Positions 35,632 through 43,526 are shown, counted from the stretch's first letter. The stretch: 64,000 nt of DNA from Chryseobacterium gwangjuense (GCF_021311115.1 NZ_JAJTNP010000003.1:307732-371731); one strand, 5' to 3'. Notes: generated by a model from the letters alone, not told the origin. Numbers and translations are program-made.

Positions 35632-36321
35632 ATGAAATTTACAAAAACATATATCGGAGCCCTTTTCTTATCATCAGCTTTATTATTGACAAGTTGCGAA
35701 GCTGTACAGAATTCTAACCACCAGCAAAGAGGTACAGCAGTAGGTGCTGCATCTGGAGCAATTATTGGAGGTATTTTAGGAAACAATGTAGGAAAAGGTA
35801 AAAACGCTGCATTAGGAGCTGTCTTAGGAGGAGTAATCGGAGGTGTTGCCGGTAACGTAATCGGTAGTAAAATGGACAAACAGGCTAGAGAAATTAAAGA
35901 AACTTTGCCTGGAGCTCAAGTAGAAAGAGTAGGAGATGGTATCAAAATTACTTTGAACGAAAGTATTGTAAACTTTGATTTTGACTCTTCAAACTTAAAA
36001 GCAGCATCCATTACGAATTTGGATAAACTAGCTCAGGTTTTGATTAACAATCCTGATACAAATATTAATATTTATGGTCACACAGACAGTAAAGGTGCTG
36101 ATGACTATAACATGAAGCTTTCTGAAAGAAGAGCTAACGCTGTAAAATCATATTTATCTGGTAAAGGTATAGCTTCCAGCAGACTATTTGCTTTAGGTGA
36201 AGGAGAAAGTAAGCCGGTTGCATCTAACGATACCGAAGAGGGTAGAGCTAAAAACCGTAGAGTGGAATTTGCAATCACTGCAAATGAAAAAATGATTAAC
36301 GATGCTCAACAAGGGCAATAG
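35632..36321 (+). CDS. OmpA family lipoprotein with glycine-zipper segment
   Basis: Predicted to be anchored in the outer membrane and to hold peptidoglycan. The lipobox is TSC at residues 20-22. Residues about 35-80 are glycine-rich and hydrophobic (GAASGAIIGGILGNNVG), a glycine-zipper 2TM domain. The OmpA C-terminal domain covers about residues 110-222, with INIYGHTDSKG and LSERRANAVKSYL, which bind diaminopimelate. A terminator follows. Confidence 0.9.
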   Translation: MKFTKTYIGALFLSSALLLTSCEAVQNSNHQQRGTAVGAASGAIIGGILGNNVGKGKNAALGAVLGGVIGGVAGNVIGSKMDKQAREIKETLPGAQVERVGDGIKITLNESIVNFDFDSSNLKAASITNLDKLAQVLINNPDTNINIYGHTDSKGADDYNMKLSERRANAVKSYLSGKGIASSRLFALGEGESKPVASNDTEEGRAKNRRVEFAITANEKMINDAQQGQ

Positions 36322-36354
36322 TTAAAAAATTAAGACATAAATATTGTTTTAAAG

Positions 36355-36377
36355 AAACCGCTTCTGCGGTTTTTTTG
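36355..36377 (+). terminator. Intrinsic terminator after the OmpA-like gene
   Basis: A 7-bp stem AAACCGC/GCGGTTT with a TTCT loop and a T run. Confidence 0.88.
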
Positions 36378-36432
36378 TATTTTTATACCAATCAATTCTG
36401 AAATTTTTATTTTTGTAACTGAAACAGCATAA

Positions 36433-37320
36433 ATGAAGAAATATTTGAAGCTACTTCGAGTAGAGCAATGGGTGAAAAACCTGTTTGTATTTGTTCCCCT
36501 CTTTTTTTCGGGTAATATCACAAATCTAGATTTACTTACTAAAAGTATTTTTGCGTTTATCATTTTTTCTTTGGTTGCCAGTTCAGTGTACATTTTAAAC
36601 GATTATAATGATATTGAAGCTGATAAAAAGCATCCTGAAAAGAGAAGACGCCCATTAGCAAGCGGTGCAATTTCTAAGACAAAAGCATTAGGGATTTTGG
36701 CGGGTTTGCTTATTACGAGTATAGTACTGGTTTTTGCAGCTCAATTTTATTTTCATCAGTTTCTATGGAAGTTTGCGATAATTATTGCTGTTTACTTCGT
36801 AATGAATCTGGCCTATACCTTTAAACTGAAACATGTTCCTATTGTAGATATTTGTATTATCGCCATTGGTTTTGTCCTGAGGGTTTTGGCAGGAGGATAT
36901 ATCACCGGAATCAGTATTTCTCAATGGGCCATATTGCTGACGTTTGTTTTAGCATTGGTATTGGCAATCGGTAAAAGAAGAGGTGAACTTATTAATGCAC
37001 AGGTTTCCGGGAAAACCAGAAGAGCTTTGGATGGCTACAATGTTCAGTTTGCAGATATTGCACTGTCAATTTCTGTGGCGTTGGCTATTGTTTGCTATCT
37101 CATGTTTACATTATCCCCGGAAATTCAGGTAAGATTACATTCTGCAGTGTTTTACACGGTAATATTCGTAGTATTTGCTTTCTTAAGATATTTACAGCAG
37201 ACTTTGGTATACAACAGAACAGAATCGCCTACGAAAATTGTTTACAGAGACAGATATATACAGATAACTTTGATATTGTGGGTGGCAGCATTTTTAATTT
37301 TAATTTATTTTAAAAAATGA
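36433..37320 (+). CDS. Polyprenyl-phosphate phosphoribosyltransferase (DPPR synthase, UbiA family)
   Basis: Predicted to move 5-phosphoribose from PRPP to a polyprenyl phosphate, the first membrane step of the arabinofuranose donor pathway. The 295-residue protein has about nine helices. The first acidic motif NDYNDIEADKKHP (residues 56-68) and the following KRRRPLASG match the mycobacterial enzyme Rv3806c rather than quinone UbiA enzymes. The second acidic motif is in VDICIIAIGFVLRVLAGG. The DprE1-, DprE2- and phosphatase-like genes directly downstream support this reading. Other UbiA acceptors are possible but less likely. Confidence 0.85.
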   Translation: MKKYLKLLRVEQWVKNLFVFVPLFFSGNITNLDLLTKSIFAFIIFSLVASSVYILNDYNDIEADKKHPEKRRRPLASGAISKTKALGILAGLLITSIVLVFAAQFYFHQFLWKFAIIIAVYFVMNLAYTFKLKHVPIVDICIIAIGFVLRVLAGGYITGISISQWAILLTFVLALVLAIGKRRGELINAQVSGKTRRALDGYNVQFADIALSISVALAIVCYLMFTLSPEIQVRLHSAVFYTVIFVVFAFLRYLQQTLVYNRTESPTKIVYRDRYIQITLILWVAAFLILIYFKK

Positions 37321-37336
37321 GATGGCTATCATTACA

Positions 37337-37351
37337 ATCACAGACTGTGAT
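37337..37351. repeat. Small perfect palindrome between the UbiA and DprE1-like genes
   Basis: ATCACAG-A-CTGTGAT, 7-bp arms around one base, in a 76-base gap. It could be a protein-binding site or part of a word-repeat island. Confidence 0.5.
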
Positions 37352-37396
37352 AAAAATGGCAATTGCATCTGACCTTAAAAAAATAAACAATTACAG

Positions 37397-38722
37397 ATGA
37401 AACCGAATTTCGTACAAAAAGTTACAAACTGGGGGAATTTTCCCATAGTGGAAAAAGAGATGAAATCTGAAGATAGTTTTAAGAAAATCAAGGATTTTAT
37501 ACTTACCCATAATGAAGTAATCGCGAGAGGAAACGGAAGATGTTATGGAGATGCATCCTTAGGAGAAAACATTTTCTCAACCAAAAAACTCAATAAATTT
37601 ATCAGTTTTGATCGTTTAAATGGAATCATTGAATGTGAATCCGGAGTTTTACTTTCCGAAGTATTGGAAATTTCGGTTCCACAGGGATATTTTTTGTATG
37701 TAACTCCCGGAACGAAGTTCGTTTCTGTAGGAGGGGCAATTGCCTCTGATGTTCATGGAAAAAACCATCATGCAGAAGGTTGTTTCTCAGAATATGTGAT
37801 TGAGTTCAAATTAATGATCGAAAATGGGGAAATCATTATGTGCTCAAGAGAAGAGAATTCAGAAAAATTTTGGGCTACGATAGGAGGAATGGGACTTACG
37901 GGAATTATTCTTTCTGCAAAATTTAAACTTAAAAATATCGAATCGGCTTATATTCGTCAGGAAAGCATTAAAGCGGAAAATTTGGATGAAATCTTCAAAT
38001 TATTTGAAGAAAGTGAAAACTGGACGTATAATGTAGCATGGATAGATTGCCTTCAGACAGGGAAAAATATAGGTAAAAGTATCTTAATGAGAGGGGAACA
38101 TGCATTTCAGCATGAACTTCCTCAAAATTTAAAAGAAAAACCTTTGCGATTAAAGAAAAAATTTGAACCAACGGTTCCTTTTTATTTTCCGGGCTTTATT
38201 TTAAATAAATTGACCGTAAAGATTTTTAATCTGCTGTATTTTAAAAAACAATCGAAAAAAGAAGTTAAAAGTATTGTTGATTACGAAACTTTCTTCTATC
38301 CTTTGGATGTGGTGAATGACTGGAACAAAATCTATGGTAAATCAGGTTTTGTCCAGTATCAGATGGTGATTCCTAAAGAAAAAGGGAAAGAAGGGATGAA
38401 AAAAATTCTGGAAATCATTGCAGGAAGCGGAAATGGTTCTTTTCTGGCTGTTTTGAAACTTTTTGGAAAAAATAACCCGGAAGCTTATAACTCTTTTCCG
38501 ATGGAAGGATATACGTTGGCGCTGGATTTCAGAGTGAATTCAAAATTGAAAGCGTTGATTGGGCAATTAGATAATATTGTTCAGGAATATGGAGGAAGAA
38601 TTTACCTTACCAAAGACAGTATGAGTAAATCATCACTCACCAACTATCTCAAAAATATTCAGAACTCAAAATTTGTGTCTTTGCAGCATAAAAGAATCAT
38701 CAATAATAATCAAGGCTCATGA
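37397..38722 (+). CDS. Polyprenylphosphoryl-ribose 2'-oxidase (DprE1-like)
   Basis: A FAD enzyme of the vanillyl-alcohol oxidase group, predicted to oxidise the 2'-hydroxyl of polyprenylphosphoryl-ribose. ARGNGRCYGDASLG (about residues 43-56) and SVGGAIASDVHGKNHH bind FAD; H120 fits the mycobacterial H132. LYLTKDS-type IYLTKDS holds K406, matching the catalytic K418. A375 in YTLALDF sits where mycobacterial DprE1 has C387; both spacings (255 and 31 residues) are identical. The C-terminus is shorter than in mycobacteria. Its stop overlaps the start of the DprE2-like gene by 4 bases. Confidence 0.88.
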   Translation: MKPNFVQKVTNWGNFPIVEKEMKSEDSFKKIKDFILTHNEVIARGNGRCYGDASLGENIFSTKKLNKFISFDRLNGIIECESGVLLSEVLEISVPQGYFLYVTPGTKFVSVGGAIASDVHGKNHHAEGCFSEYVIEFKLMIENGEIIMCSREENSEKFWATIGGMGLTGIILSAKFKLKNIESAYIRQESIKAENLDEIFKLFEESENWTYNVAWIDCLQTGKNIGKSILMRGEHAFQHELPQNLKEKPLRLKKKFEPTVPFYFPGFILNKLTVKIFNLLYFKKQSKKEVKSIVDYETFFYPLDVVNDWNKIYGKSGFVQYQMVIPKEKGKEGMKKILEIIAGSGNGSFLAVLKLFGKNNPEAYNSFPMEGYTLALDFRVNSKLKALIGQLDNIVQEYGGRIYLTKDSMSKSSLTNYLKNIQNSKFVSLQHKRIINNNQGS

Positions 38723-39444
38723 TCGTTTTAGGAAGTACGTCTGAAGTTGCACAGGCATTTGTAGAAAAAGCATTGCAGGAAGGTGAAAAGTTTGAAAAAA
38801 TCTATCTTTTTACTTCAAACAGAGAGACAACGGAGAGGTTTGCCAGACATTTAGATGTTAAATTTCTGCAACAGTCTGAAGTCATAGAATTGGATCTGAC
38901 GAAAGAAATAGATTATAATGCATTTGAGAATATCAATTCAACGCTGTTATTTTGTGCGGTAGGATATTTAGGTGAAGGAACAGAAGAAGGATTGTATGAT
39001 AATAAAAATACACAACAGATAATTGAAATCAATTACTCAAAGCTAATACCTGTGATTAATTATTTTGCTCACAAATTTGAAAACAGAAGATCAGGAACGA
39101 TTATAGGTCTTTCGTCTGTAGCCGGAGATCGCGGAAGACAGAGCAATTTTATTTACGGAAGTGCAAAAGCGGCTTTTACAGCTTATCTGAGTGGACTGAG
39201 GAATTATCTGTTTGATAAAAAAGTACATGTCATGACCATAAAGCCTGGTTTTATGGCTACTAAAATGACAGAAGGACTGCCTTTGAATCCGAAGCTGACG
39301 GCTAGTCCGAAGCAAGCGGCTGACTGTATTTATAAAGCATTTAAAAAACAAAAAAATACGGCATACGTTTTACCGGTTTGGGGCGTTATTATGATGATCA
39401 TCAGGAATATTCCTGAATTTATATTTAAAAAATTAAAGCTTTAG
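38719..39444 (+). CDS. Polyprenylphosphoryl-2-keto-ribose reductase (DprE2-like SDR)
   Basis: A short-chain dehydrogenase predicted to reduce the keto intermediate to polyprenylphosphoryl-arabinose; with DprE1 it inverts C2 of ribose. The nucleotide-binding start IVLGSTSEVAQAF is a variant glycine motif. The catalytic set is S in GLSSVAG, Y146 and K150 in YGSAKAAF. KPGFMATKMTEG and the C-terminal NIPEFIFKKLKL closely parallel mycobacterial DprE2. The ATGA overlap with the oxidase gene implies coupled translation of the two subunits. Confidence 0.88.
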   Translation: MIVLGSTSEVAQAFVEKALQEGEKFEKIYLFTSNRETTERFARHLDVKFLQQSEVIELDLTKEIDYNAFENINSTLLFCAVGYLGEGTEEGLYDNKNTQQIIEINYSKLIPVINYFAHKFENRRSGTIIGLSSVAGDRGRQSNFIYGSAKAAFTAYLSGLRNYLFDKKVHVMTIKPGFMATKMTEGLPLNPKLTASPKQAADCIYKAFKKQKNTAYVLPVWGVIMMIIRNIPEFIFKKLKL

Positions 39445-39450
39445 TTAAAT

Positions 39451-40038
39451 ATGAAAAAATTGTACTGTTTTGATTTTGACGGAACACTTACGTATAAAGA
39501 TACTATGTTTATGTATCTTAAATTCTACAATCCTACAAAATACCACATACAGTTTTTAAGACACGTTCCTCTTTTTATTCTGTTAAAATTAAAACTTGCT
39601 CAGACCGAAAAAGTGAAGAAAAGCTTTATAGGATCCATCTTAAAAGGGCAATCACAGGAAAAAATCGAGAAAAAATCTCAACAGTTTTTCGAACATAATT
39701 ATCCCAAGATTGTAAGAGAAAATGCATTGGATTTTATTCATAATATTGATAGAAGCAATACGCAAAGTCTATTGGTGACTGCTTCACTAGATATTTGGAC
39801 AAAACCTTTTGCAAATGCATTTCAAATGCAGCTGGTTTCTACGCGTGCAGAGTTTAAAAATGGAGTTTTTACAGGAAATTTCATTGGTAAAAACTGCAAC
39901 GGAAAAGAGAAACTGGAAAGGATAAAAGAAGAAATAAATAATAAAAAATATGATAAAATAATAGCTTTCGGAGATACCTCAGGTGATAAGCCAATGCTGA
40001 AATGGGCAAATGAAGGACATTACCAATTTTTTCACTAA
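39451..40038 (+). CDS. HAD-IB family phosphatase, candidate for the DPPR dephosphorylation step
   Basis: A 195-residue haloacid dehalogenase-type hydrolase. Motif I FDFDGTLT holds the nucleophile D8 and acid/base D10. Motif II is LVTAS, motif IV is FGDTSGDKPML. The cap between motifs I and II is basic and partly hydrophobic (about residues 22-60), which may suit a membrane lipid substrate. It begins 6 bases after the DprE2-like gene. In the pathway one phosphate must be removed between the UbiA and DprE1 steps, and this gene is placed to do it; that role is inferred. Confidence 0.75.
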   Translation: MKKLYCFDFDGTLTYKDTMFMYLKFYNPTKYHIQFLRHVPLFILLKLKLAQTEKVKKSFIGSILKGQSQEKIEKKSQQFFEHNYPKIVRENALDFIHNIDRSNTQSLLVTASLDIWTKPFANAFQMQLVSTRAEFKNGVFTGNFIGKNCNGKEKLERIKEEINNKKYDKIIAFGDTSGDKPMLKWANEGHYQFFH

Positions 40039-40061
40039 TTTTGGGAGGTAAAAATGTAAAA

Positions 40062-40529
40062 ATGAAAAGGCTGCTTATTTTGGGACTGGTTGCAATTATC
40101 GGTTGTACCAGTACATCATCCCAAAAGTCATCAAATATGCAAACAAAAACAGAAATTCTTGCTTCCGAATCACAAGGCGGAACAGGGGCTTCAGGTTTCA
40201 GCATTATTAAAGATGAACAGGAATTTCAAAAAGCATTAAAAGGGAATTCAACGGGTTTAGTAGAAGCTGGTCAAGATTCTGCGGCACAAACTCCAACGTT
40301 TCCAAAAGATAAAAAAGTAGTTTTGTATAATCTGGGAACTTTCAGATCCGGAGATCACAGAATTACTGAAATTAAAAATATCACAGTAAAAGAAAATGTT
40401 TTACAGATAGAAATTCCTTATGTAGAACATGGCGGGATGGAAATACAGATGATCTCTAATCCTTACGTGATTTTTACAGTTCCTTCCCATTATAAATTTA
40501 ATTCTATAGAAATAAAATCTTCTAAATAA
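40062..40529 (+). CDS. Lipoprotein of unknown function
   Basis: A 155-residue protein with a lipoprotein signal ending at IGC (about residue 14). The ATG at 40062 (MKRLLILGLVAII) is preferred over a TTG at 40041 because it starts a proper signal peptide. The C-terminal half (HRITEIKNITVKENVLQIEI, then PYVIFTVP) weakly resembles the PrcB C-terminal domain. It follows the HAD gene closely and ends 2 bases before the cysteine desulfurase, so it may belong to either transcript. Confidence 0.65.
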   Translation: MKRLLILGLVAIIGCTSTSSQKSSNMQTKTEILASESQGGTGASGFSIIKDEQEFQKALKGNSTGLVEAGQDSAAQTPTFPKDKKVVLYNLGTFRSGDHRITEIKNITVKENVLQIEIPYVEHGGMEIQMISNPYVIFTVPSHYKFNSIEIKSSK

Positions 40530-40531
40530 AA

Positions 40532-41707
40532 ATGAACAAAGTATATCTTGATAACGCTGCAACTACGCCTCTTTCAGAAGAAGTGATCGATGCAATGGTA
40601 GCTACCATGAAAATGAATTTTGGAAACCCTTCTTCTACACACAGTTTTGGACAGGAAGCGAAAATTCTTATCGAAAACGTAAGAAGACAAGTTGCTGATT
40701 ATCTTCATGTAACTCCTGCGGAAATTATTTTTACTTCTTGCGGAACAGAGTCTAACAACATGATTATTAAATCTAGTGTTGAACATCTTGGTGTAGAAAG
40801 AATCATCAGTTCTCCTTTGGAGCACAAATGTGTTTCTGAGAGTGTTCTGGATATGAAAAACAGAAAAGGAGTTGAAGTAAACTATATCCGTCCGAACGAA
40901 AAAGGAGATATTGATCTTAATAAATTAGAAGAACTTTTAAAAGCTTCAGATAAAAAGACGCTGGTAACCTTGATGCATGCCAATAATGAGATTGGAAACC
41001 TGATGGACATTAAAAAAGTAGCAGAAATGTGCAAAGCTCACAATGCTCTTTTCCATTCAGATACGGTACAGACAATGGCTCATATGAATTTGGATTTCTC
41101 TGATATTCAGGTTGATTTTGCATCTTGCAGTGCTCACAAATTCCATGGTCCGAAAGGAGTTGGTTTTGCTTTTGTAAGAAAGTCAAGCGGTTTGAAAGGA
41201 ATCATTACAGGAGGTCCTCAGGAAAGAAGCTTGAGAGCAGGAACTGAAAATGTTGCGGGAATTGTAGGTTTAGGAAAAGCATTAGAGCTATCTCTTGAAA
41301 ATATGGAGGCTTACACCAACCACATGCAGGATGTTAAAAGTTATGCTGAAGAAAGATTAACAGCCGAAATTCCGGGTATTAAATTCAACGGAAGAAGTGC
41401 AGAGAAGGAAAACAGTCTTTATACCGTTTTAAGTGCTTTATTACCTTATAAAAACCCTTTAATCGGACTTCAGTTAGATATGAAAGGAATTGCTGTTTCT
41501 CAGGGAAGCGCATGTTCTTCAGGAGCTTCAAAACCTTCAATGGTGATGATGATGGTATTGTCTGAAGATGAAATGGATCATTGTACACCGCTTCGTATCT
41601 CTTTCAGCCATCTGACGACTAAAGAAGAAATTGATGCTTTGGTAACAGCGTTGAAGGAAATTTCAAAAGATTTCGTTATAGAAAATACAAATATTGAGCA
41701 TAGATAG
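40532..41707 (+). CDS. Cysteine desulfurase (NifS/IscS class V aminotransferase)
   Basis: A PLP enzyme that takes sulfur from L-cysteine for iron-sulfur clusters or thiolated tRNA. K203 in CSAHKFHGPKG binds PLP; HSDTVQT and TLMHANNEIGN are the cofactor-holding segments. The active-site cysteine is C328 in SQGSACSSG. The 391-residue length suits the IscS/NifS group; SufS-type enzymes are longer with a different Cys loop. No scaffold genes are adjacent. Confidence 0.92.
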   Translation: MNKVYLDNAATTPLSEEVIDAMVATMKMNFGNPSSTHSFGQEAKILIENVRRQVADYLHVTPAEIIFTSCGTESNNMIIKSSVEHLGVERIISSPLEHKCVSESVLDMKNRKGVEVNYIRPNEKGDIDLNKLEELLKASDKKTLVTLMHANNEIGNLMDIKKVAEMCKAHNALFHSDTVQTMAHMNLDFSDIQVDFASCSAHKFHGPKGVGFAFVRKSSGLKGIITGGPQERSLRAGTENVAGIVGLGKALELSLENMEAYTNHMQDVKSYAEERLTAEIPGIKFNGRSAEKENSLYTVLSALLPYKNPLIGLQLDMKGIAVSQGSACSSGASKPSMVMMMVLSEDEMDHCTPLRISFSHLTTKEEIDALVTALKEISKDFVIENTNIEHR

Positions 41708-41726
41708 GTCTATTACTCAAAAAGTG

Positions 41727-41734
41727 TAATTTTG
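41727..41734 (+). promoter_or_regulatory. -7 promoter element (TAATTTTG) of the thioredoxin gene
   Basis: An exact TANNTTTG match 58 bases before the ATG. No clear -33 box is visible. Confidence 0.45.
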
Positions 41735-41792
41735 ACTATTCAATTGAAGAAAATTAAAAAAGAATAATATTAATTAAAATAAAAGAAACAAA

Positions 41793-42110
41793 ATGGCTTT
41801 AGAAATTACAGATAGCTCATTTCAGGACACGGTTTTAAACTCAGATAAGCCGGTATTAGTAGACTTTTGGGCAGTATGGTGTGGACCATGCAGAACGTTG
41901 GGACCAATCATCGAAGAAGTTGCAACAGATTTTGAAGGTAAAGCAGTAGTAGGAAAAGTAGATGTAGACAACAACCAGGAAATTTCTATGCAATACGGGA
42001 TCAGAAATATCCCTACTGTTTTAATTTTTAAAAATGGTGAAGTAGTTGACAAATTGGTTGGAGTAACGCCAAAAGAAGTAATCGCTGAAAAATTAAGCGC
42101 ACACTTATAA
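41793..42110 (+). CDS. trxA: Thioredoxin
   Basis: A 105-residue cytosolic disulfide reductase. The active site is WCGPC with C30 and C33. The buried Asp24 in VDFWAVW and the cis-proline segment RNIPTVLIF are both present. No signal peptide. It has its own terminator and sits just upstream of the tRNA-Asp array. Confidence 0.95.
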   Translation: MALEITDSSFQDTVLNSDKPVLVDFWAVWCGPCRTLGPIIEEVATDFEGKAVVGKVDVDNNQEISMQYGIRNIPTVLIFKNGEVVDKLVGVTPKEVIAEKLSAHL

Positions 42111-42132
42111 AAAAATAACTTTGATAATGAAT

Positions 42133-42159
42133 GCCTTCCATTTTTGGGAGGCTTTTTTT
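42133..42159 (+). terminator. Intrinsic terminator after trxA
   Basis: A 7-bp stem GCCTTCC/GGGAGGC (one G-T pair) with a 6-base loop followed by seven T. Confidence 0.85.
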
Positions 42160-42168
42160 GAAAAATAA

Positions 42169-42199
42169 TTTGCAGGTAAGGAAAAAAGTCGTAGTTTTG
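42169..42199 (+). promoter_or_regulatory. Bacteroidota-type promoter of the tRNA-Asp array
   Basis: TTTG (42169-42172), 19 bases, then TAGTTTTG (42192-42199), 37 bases ahead of the first tRNA-Asp. Confidence 0.75.
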
Positions 42200-42236
42200 C
42201 AATCACAAAAAAGAAACGAAGTTCTTTAGAAAACAT

Positions 42237-42310
42237 GATCCGGTAGTTCAGCTGGTTAGAATGCCGCCCTGTCACGGCGGAGGTCGCGGGTTCGAGTCCC
42301 GTCCGGATCG
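42237..42310 (+). tRNA. tRNA-Asp (anticodon GTC), copy 1 of 4
   Basis: A 74-base cloverleaf with acceptor GATCCGG/CCGGATC, discriminator G, anticodon stem CCGCC/GGCGG around CTGTCAC, and T arm CGGGTTCGAGTCCCG. CCA is not encoded. Confidence 0.95.
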
Positions 42311-42342
42311 CAAAAGTTTTATTTCAATTTCTTTAAAAAATT

Positions 42343-42416
42343 GATCCGGTAGTTCAGCTGGTTAGAATGCCGCCCTGTCACGGCGGAGGTCGCGGGTTCG
42401 AGTCCCGTCCGGATCG
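42343..42416 (+). tRNA. tRNA-Asp (anticodon GTC), copy 2 of 4
   Basis: Identical in sequence to copy 1 and placed exactly 106 bases downstream of it. The 32-base spacer is AT-rich. Confidence 0.95.
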
Positions 42417-42448
42417 CAGAAGTTTTCTCAATTTCTTTTAAAAAAATT

Positions 42449-42522
42449 GATCCGGTAGTTCAGCTGGTTAGAATGCCGCCCTGTCACGGCGGAGGTCGCG
42501 GGTTCGAGTCCCGTCCGGATCG
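42449..42522 (+). tRNA. tRNA-Asp (anticodon GTC), copy 3 of 4
   Basis: Identical to copy 1, again at a 106-base step. Confidence 0.95.
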
Positions 42523-42554
42523 CAGAAGTTTTTTCAATTTCTTTTAAAAAAATT

Positions 42555-42628
42555 GATCCGGTAGTTCAGCTGGTTAGAATGCCGCCCTGTCACGGCGGAG
42601 GTCGCGGGTTCGAGTCCCGTCCGGATCG
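42555..42628 (+). tRNA. tRNA-Asp (anticodon GTC), copy 4 of 4
   Basis: Identical to copy 1, again at a 106-base step. A terminator follows 9 bases later. Confidence 0.95.
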
Positions 42629-42637
42629 CAAGAATGT

Positions 42638-42668
42638 AAAAGCTATAAACATTGTTTATAGCTTTTTT
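42638..42668 (+). terminator. Intrinsic terminator of the tRNA-Asp array
   Basis: A 12-bp stem AAAGCTATAAAC/GTTTATAGCTTT with a 3-base loop and T run. Confidence 0.92.
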
Positions 42669-42809
42669 GTTTTTTAACCATTTGAGTTAAAGACAAACAT
42701 TTCTTCTATTCTTTATTTAGATAAATTTTAAGATTCCAACAATTTTATTGAGTGAATAAACGATGTATTTTTTTTAGAAAGTACAATAAAAAAATATCAA
42801 AATTAAAAT

Positions 42810-42825
42810 TTAATCAAATGATTAA
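42810..42825. promoter_or_regulatory. Probable TetR operator, copy 1
   Basis: TTAATCA-AA-TGATTAA, 7-bp arms around two bases, directly upstream of the -33 box of the tetR gene. The same 16 bases recur before the tolC-type gene at 43527, so this is the likely site of the regulator. Confidence 0.75.
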
Positions 42826-42829
42826 AAAT

Positions 42830-42862
42830 TTTGTTTAATTTGAAAATTACTTTTTATATTTG
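42830..42862 (+). promoter_or_regulatory. Bacteroidota-type promoter of the tetR gene
   Basis: TTTG (42830-42833), 21 bases, then TATATTTG (42855-42862). Transcription would start near 42868, after the ATG at 42865, which favours the in-frame ATG at 42886 as the true start. Confidence 0.7.
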
Positions 42863-42885
42863 TAATGAAAAAGGTTAGGATAGGA

Positions 42886-43509
42886 ATGAAAGAGTCAAAA
42901 AAAATAGATGTAAGTACAGAAGAAAAAATCAAAGAAGCAGCTCGTACTGTTTTTTATAAAAAGGGATTTGCGGCTACGCGTACAAGAGATATTGCAGAGG
43001 AAGCAGATATTAACCTAGCCCTGCTTAATTATTATTTCAGAAGTAAAGCAAAATTATTCGAAATGATCATGATGGAAACCTTATCAGGTTTCATTAAAAA
43101 TATGGTTGTCGTTCTGAATGATGAGAAAACAACTTTAGAACGAAAAGTTGAAGAAATTGCGTCAAGATATATCGATCTGATTACTAAAGAGCCGGAAATT
43201 CCGACGTTTATCGTAACGGAAATTCGCAATAACCCCAATGTGTTGCTGGAGAAACTACCGATTAAACAGGTTTTGGCTAATTCTGTGTTTTTTAAACAAC
43301 ATAAAACGGCGGTGGATAATGGTGAAATTTCGGAGCCCAACCCTTTACACTTTCTAATGAATATGATGGGGCTTGTGATCTTTCCATTCATTGCAAAACC
43401 TTTGCTGATGGGAGGAAGAGGAATTGATAATTCTGAATTTAATGCATTGATGGCTGAGCGGAAAAAACTGATCCCGATATGGATTAAATCTATGATGAAA
43501 GGAAAATGA
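42886..43509 (+). CDS. TetR/AcrR family transcriptional regulator
   Basis: A 207-residue repressor, probably of itself and the export operon that follows. The DNA-binding domain covers about residues 10-55: AARTVFYKKGFAATRTRDIA, then NLALLNYYFRSKAKLFEMI as recognition helix and family signature. The C-terminal ligand domain is all helical and variable, so the inducer is unknown. I prefer the ATG at 42886 because the ATG at 42865 lies at or before the expected transcript start. Two identical operator-like palindromes flank the gene. Confidence 0.9.
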   Translation: MKESKKIDVSTEEKIKEAARTVFYKKGFAATRTRDIAEEADINLALLNYYFRSKAKLFEMIMMETLSGFIKNMVVVLNDEKTTLERKVEEIASRYIDLITKEPEIPTFIVTEIRNNPNVLLEKLPIKQVLANSVFFKQHKTAVDNGEISEPNPLHFLMNMMGLVIFPFIAKPLLMGGRGIDNSEFNALMAERKKLIPIWIKSMMKGK

Positions 43510-43526
43510 TTTTTTTTGGCTGTGAA

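Noticed and set aside
42237..42628. Regularly spaced direct repeats that look like a CRISPR array
   Set aside because: The 74-base units fold as tRNA-Asp and the 32-base spacers are nearly identical to each other, unlike CRISPR spacers. No cas genes are nearby.
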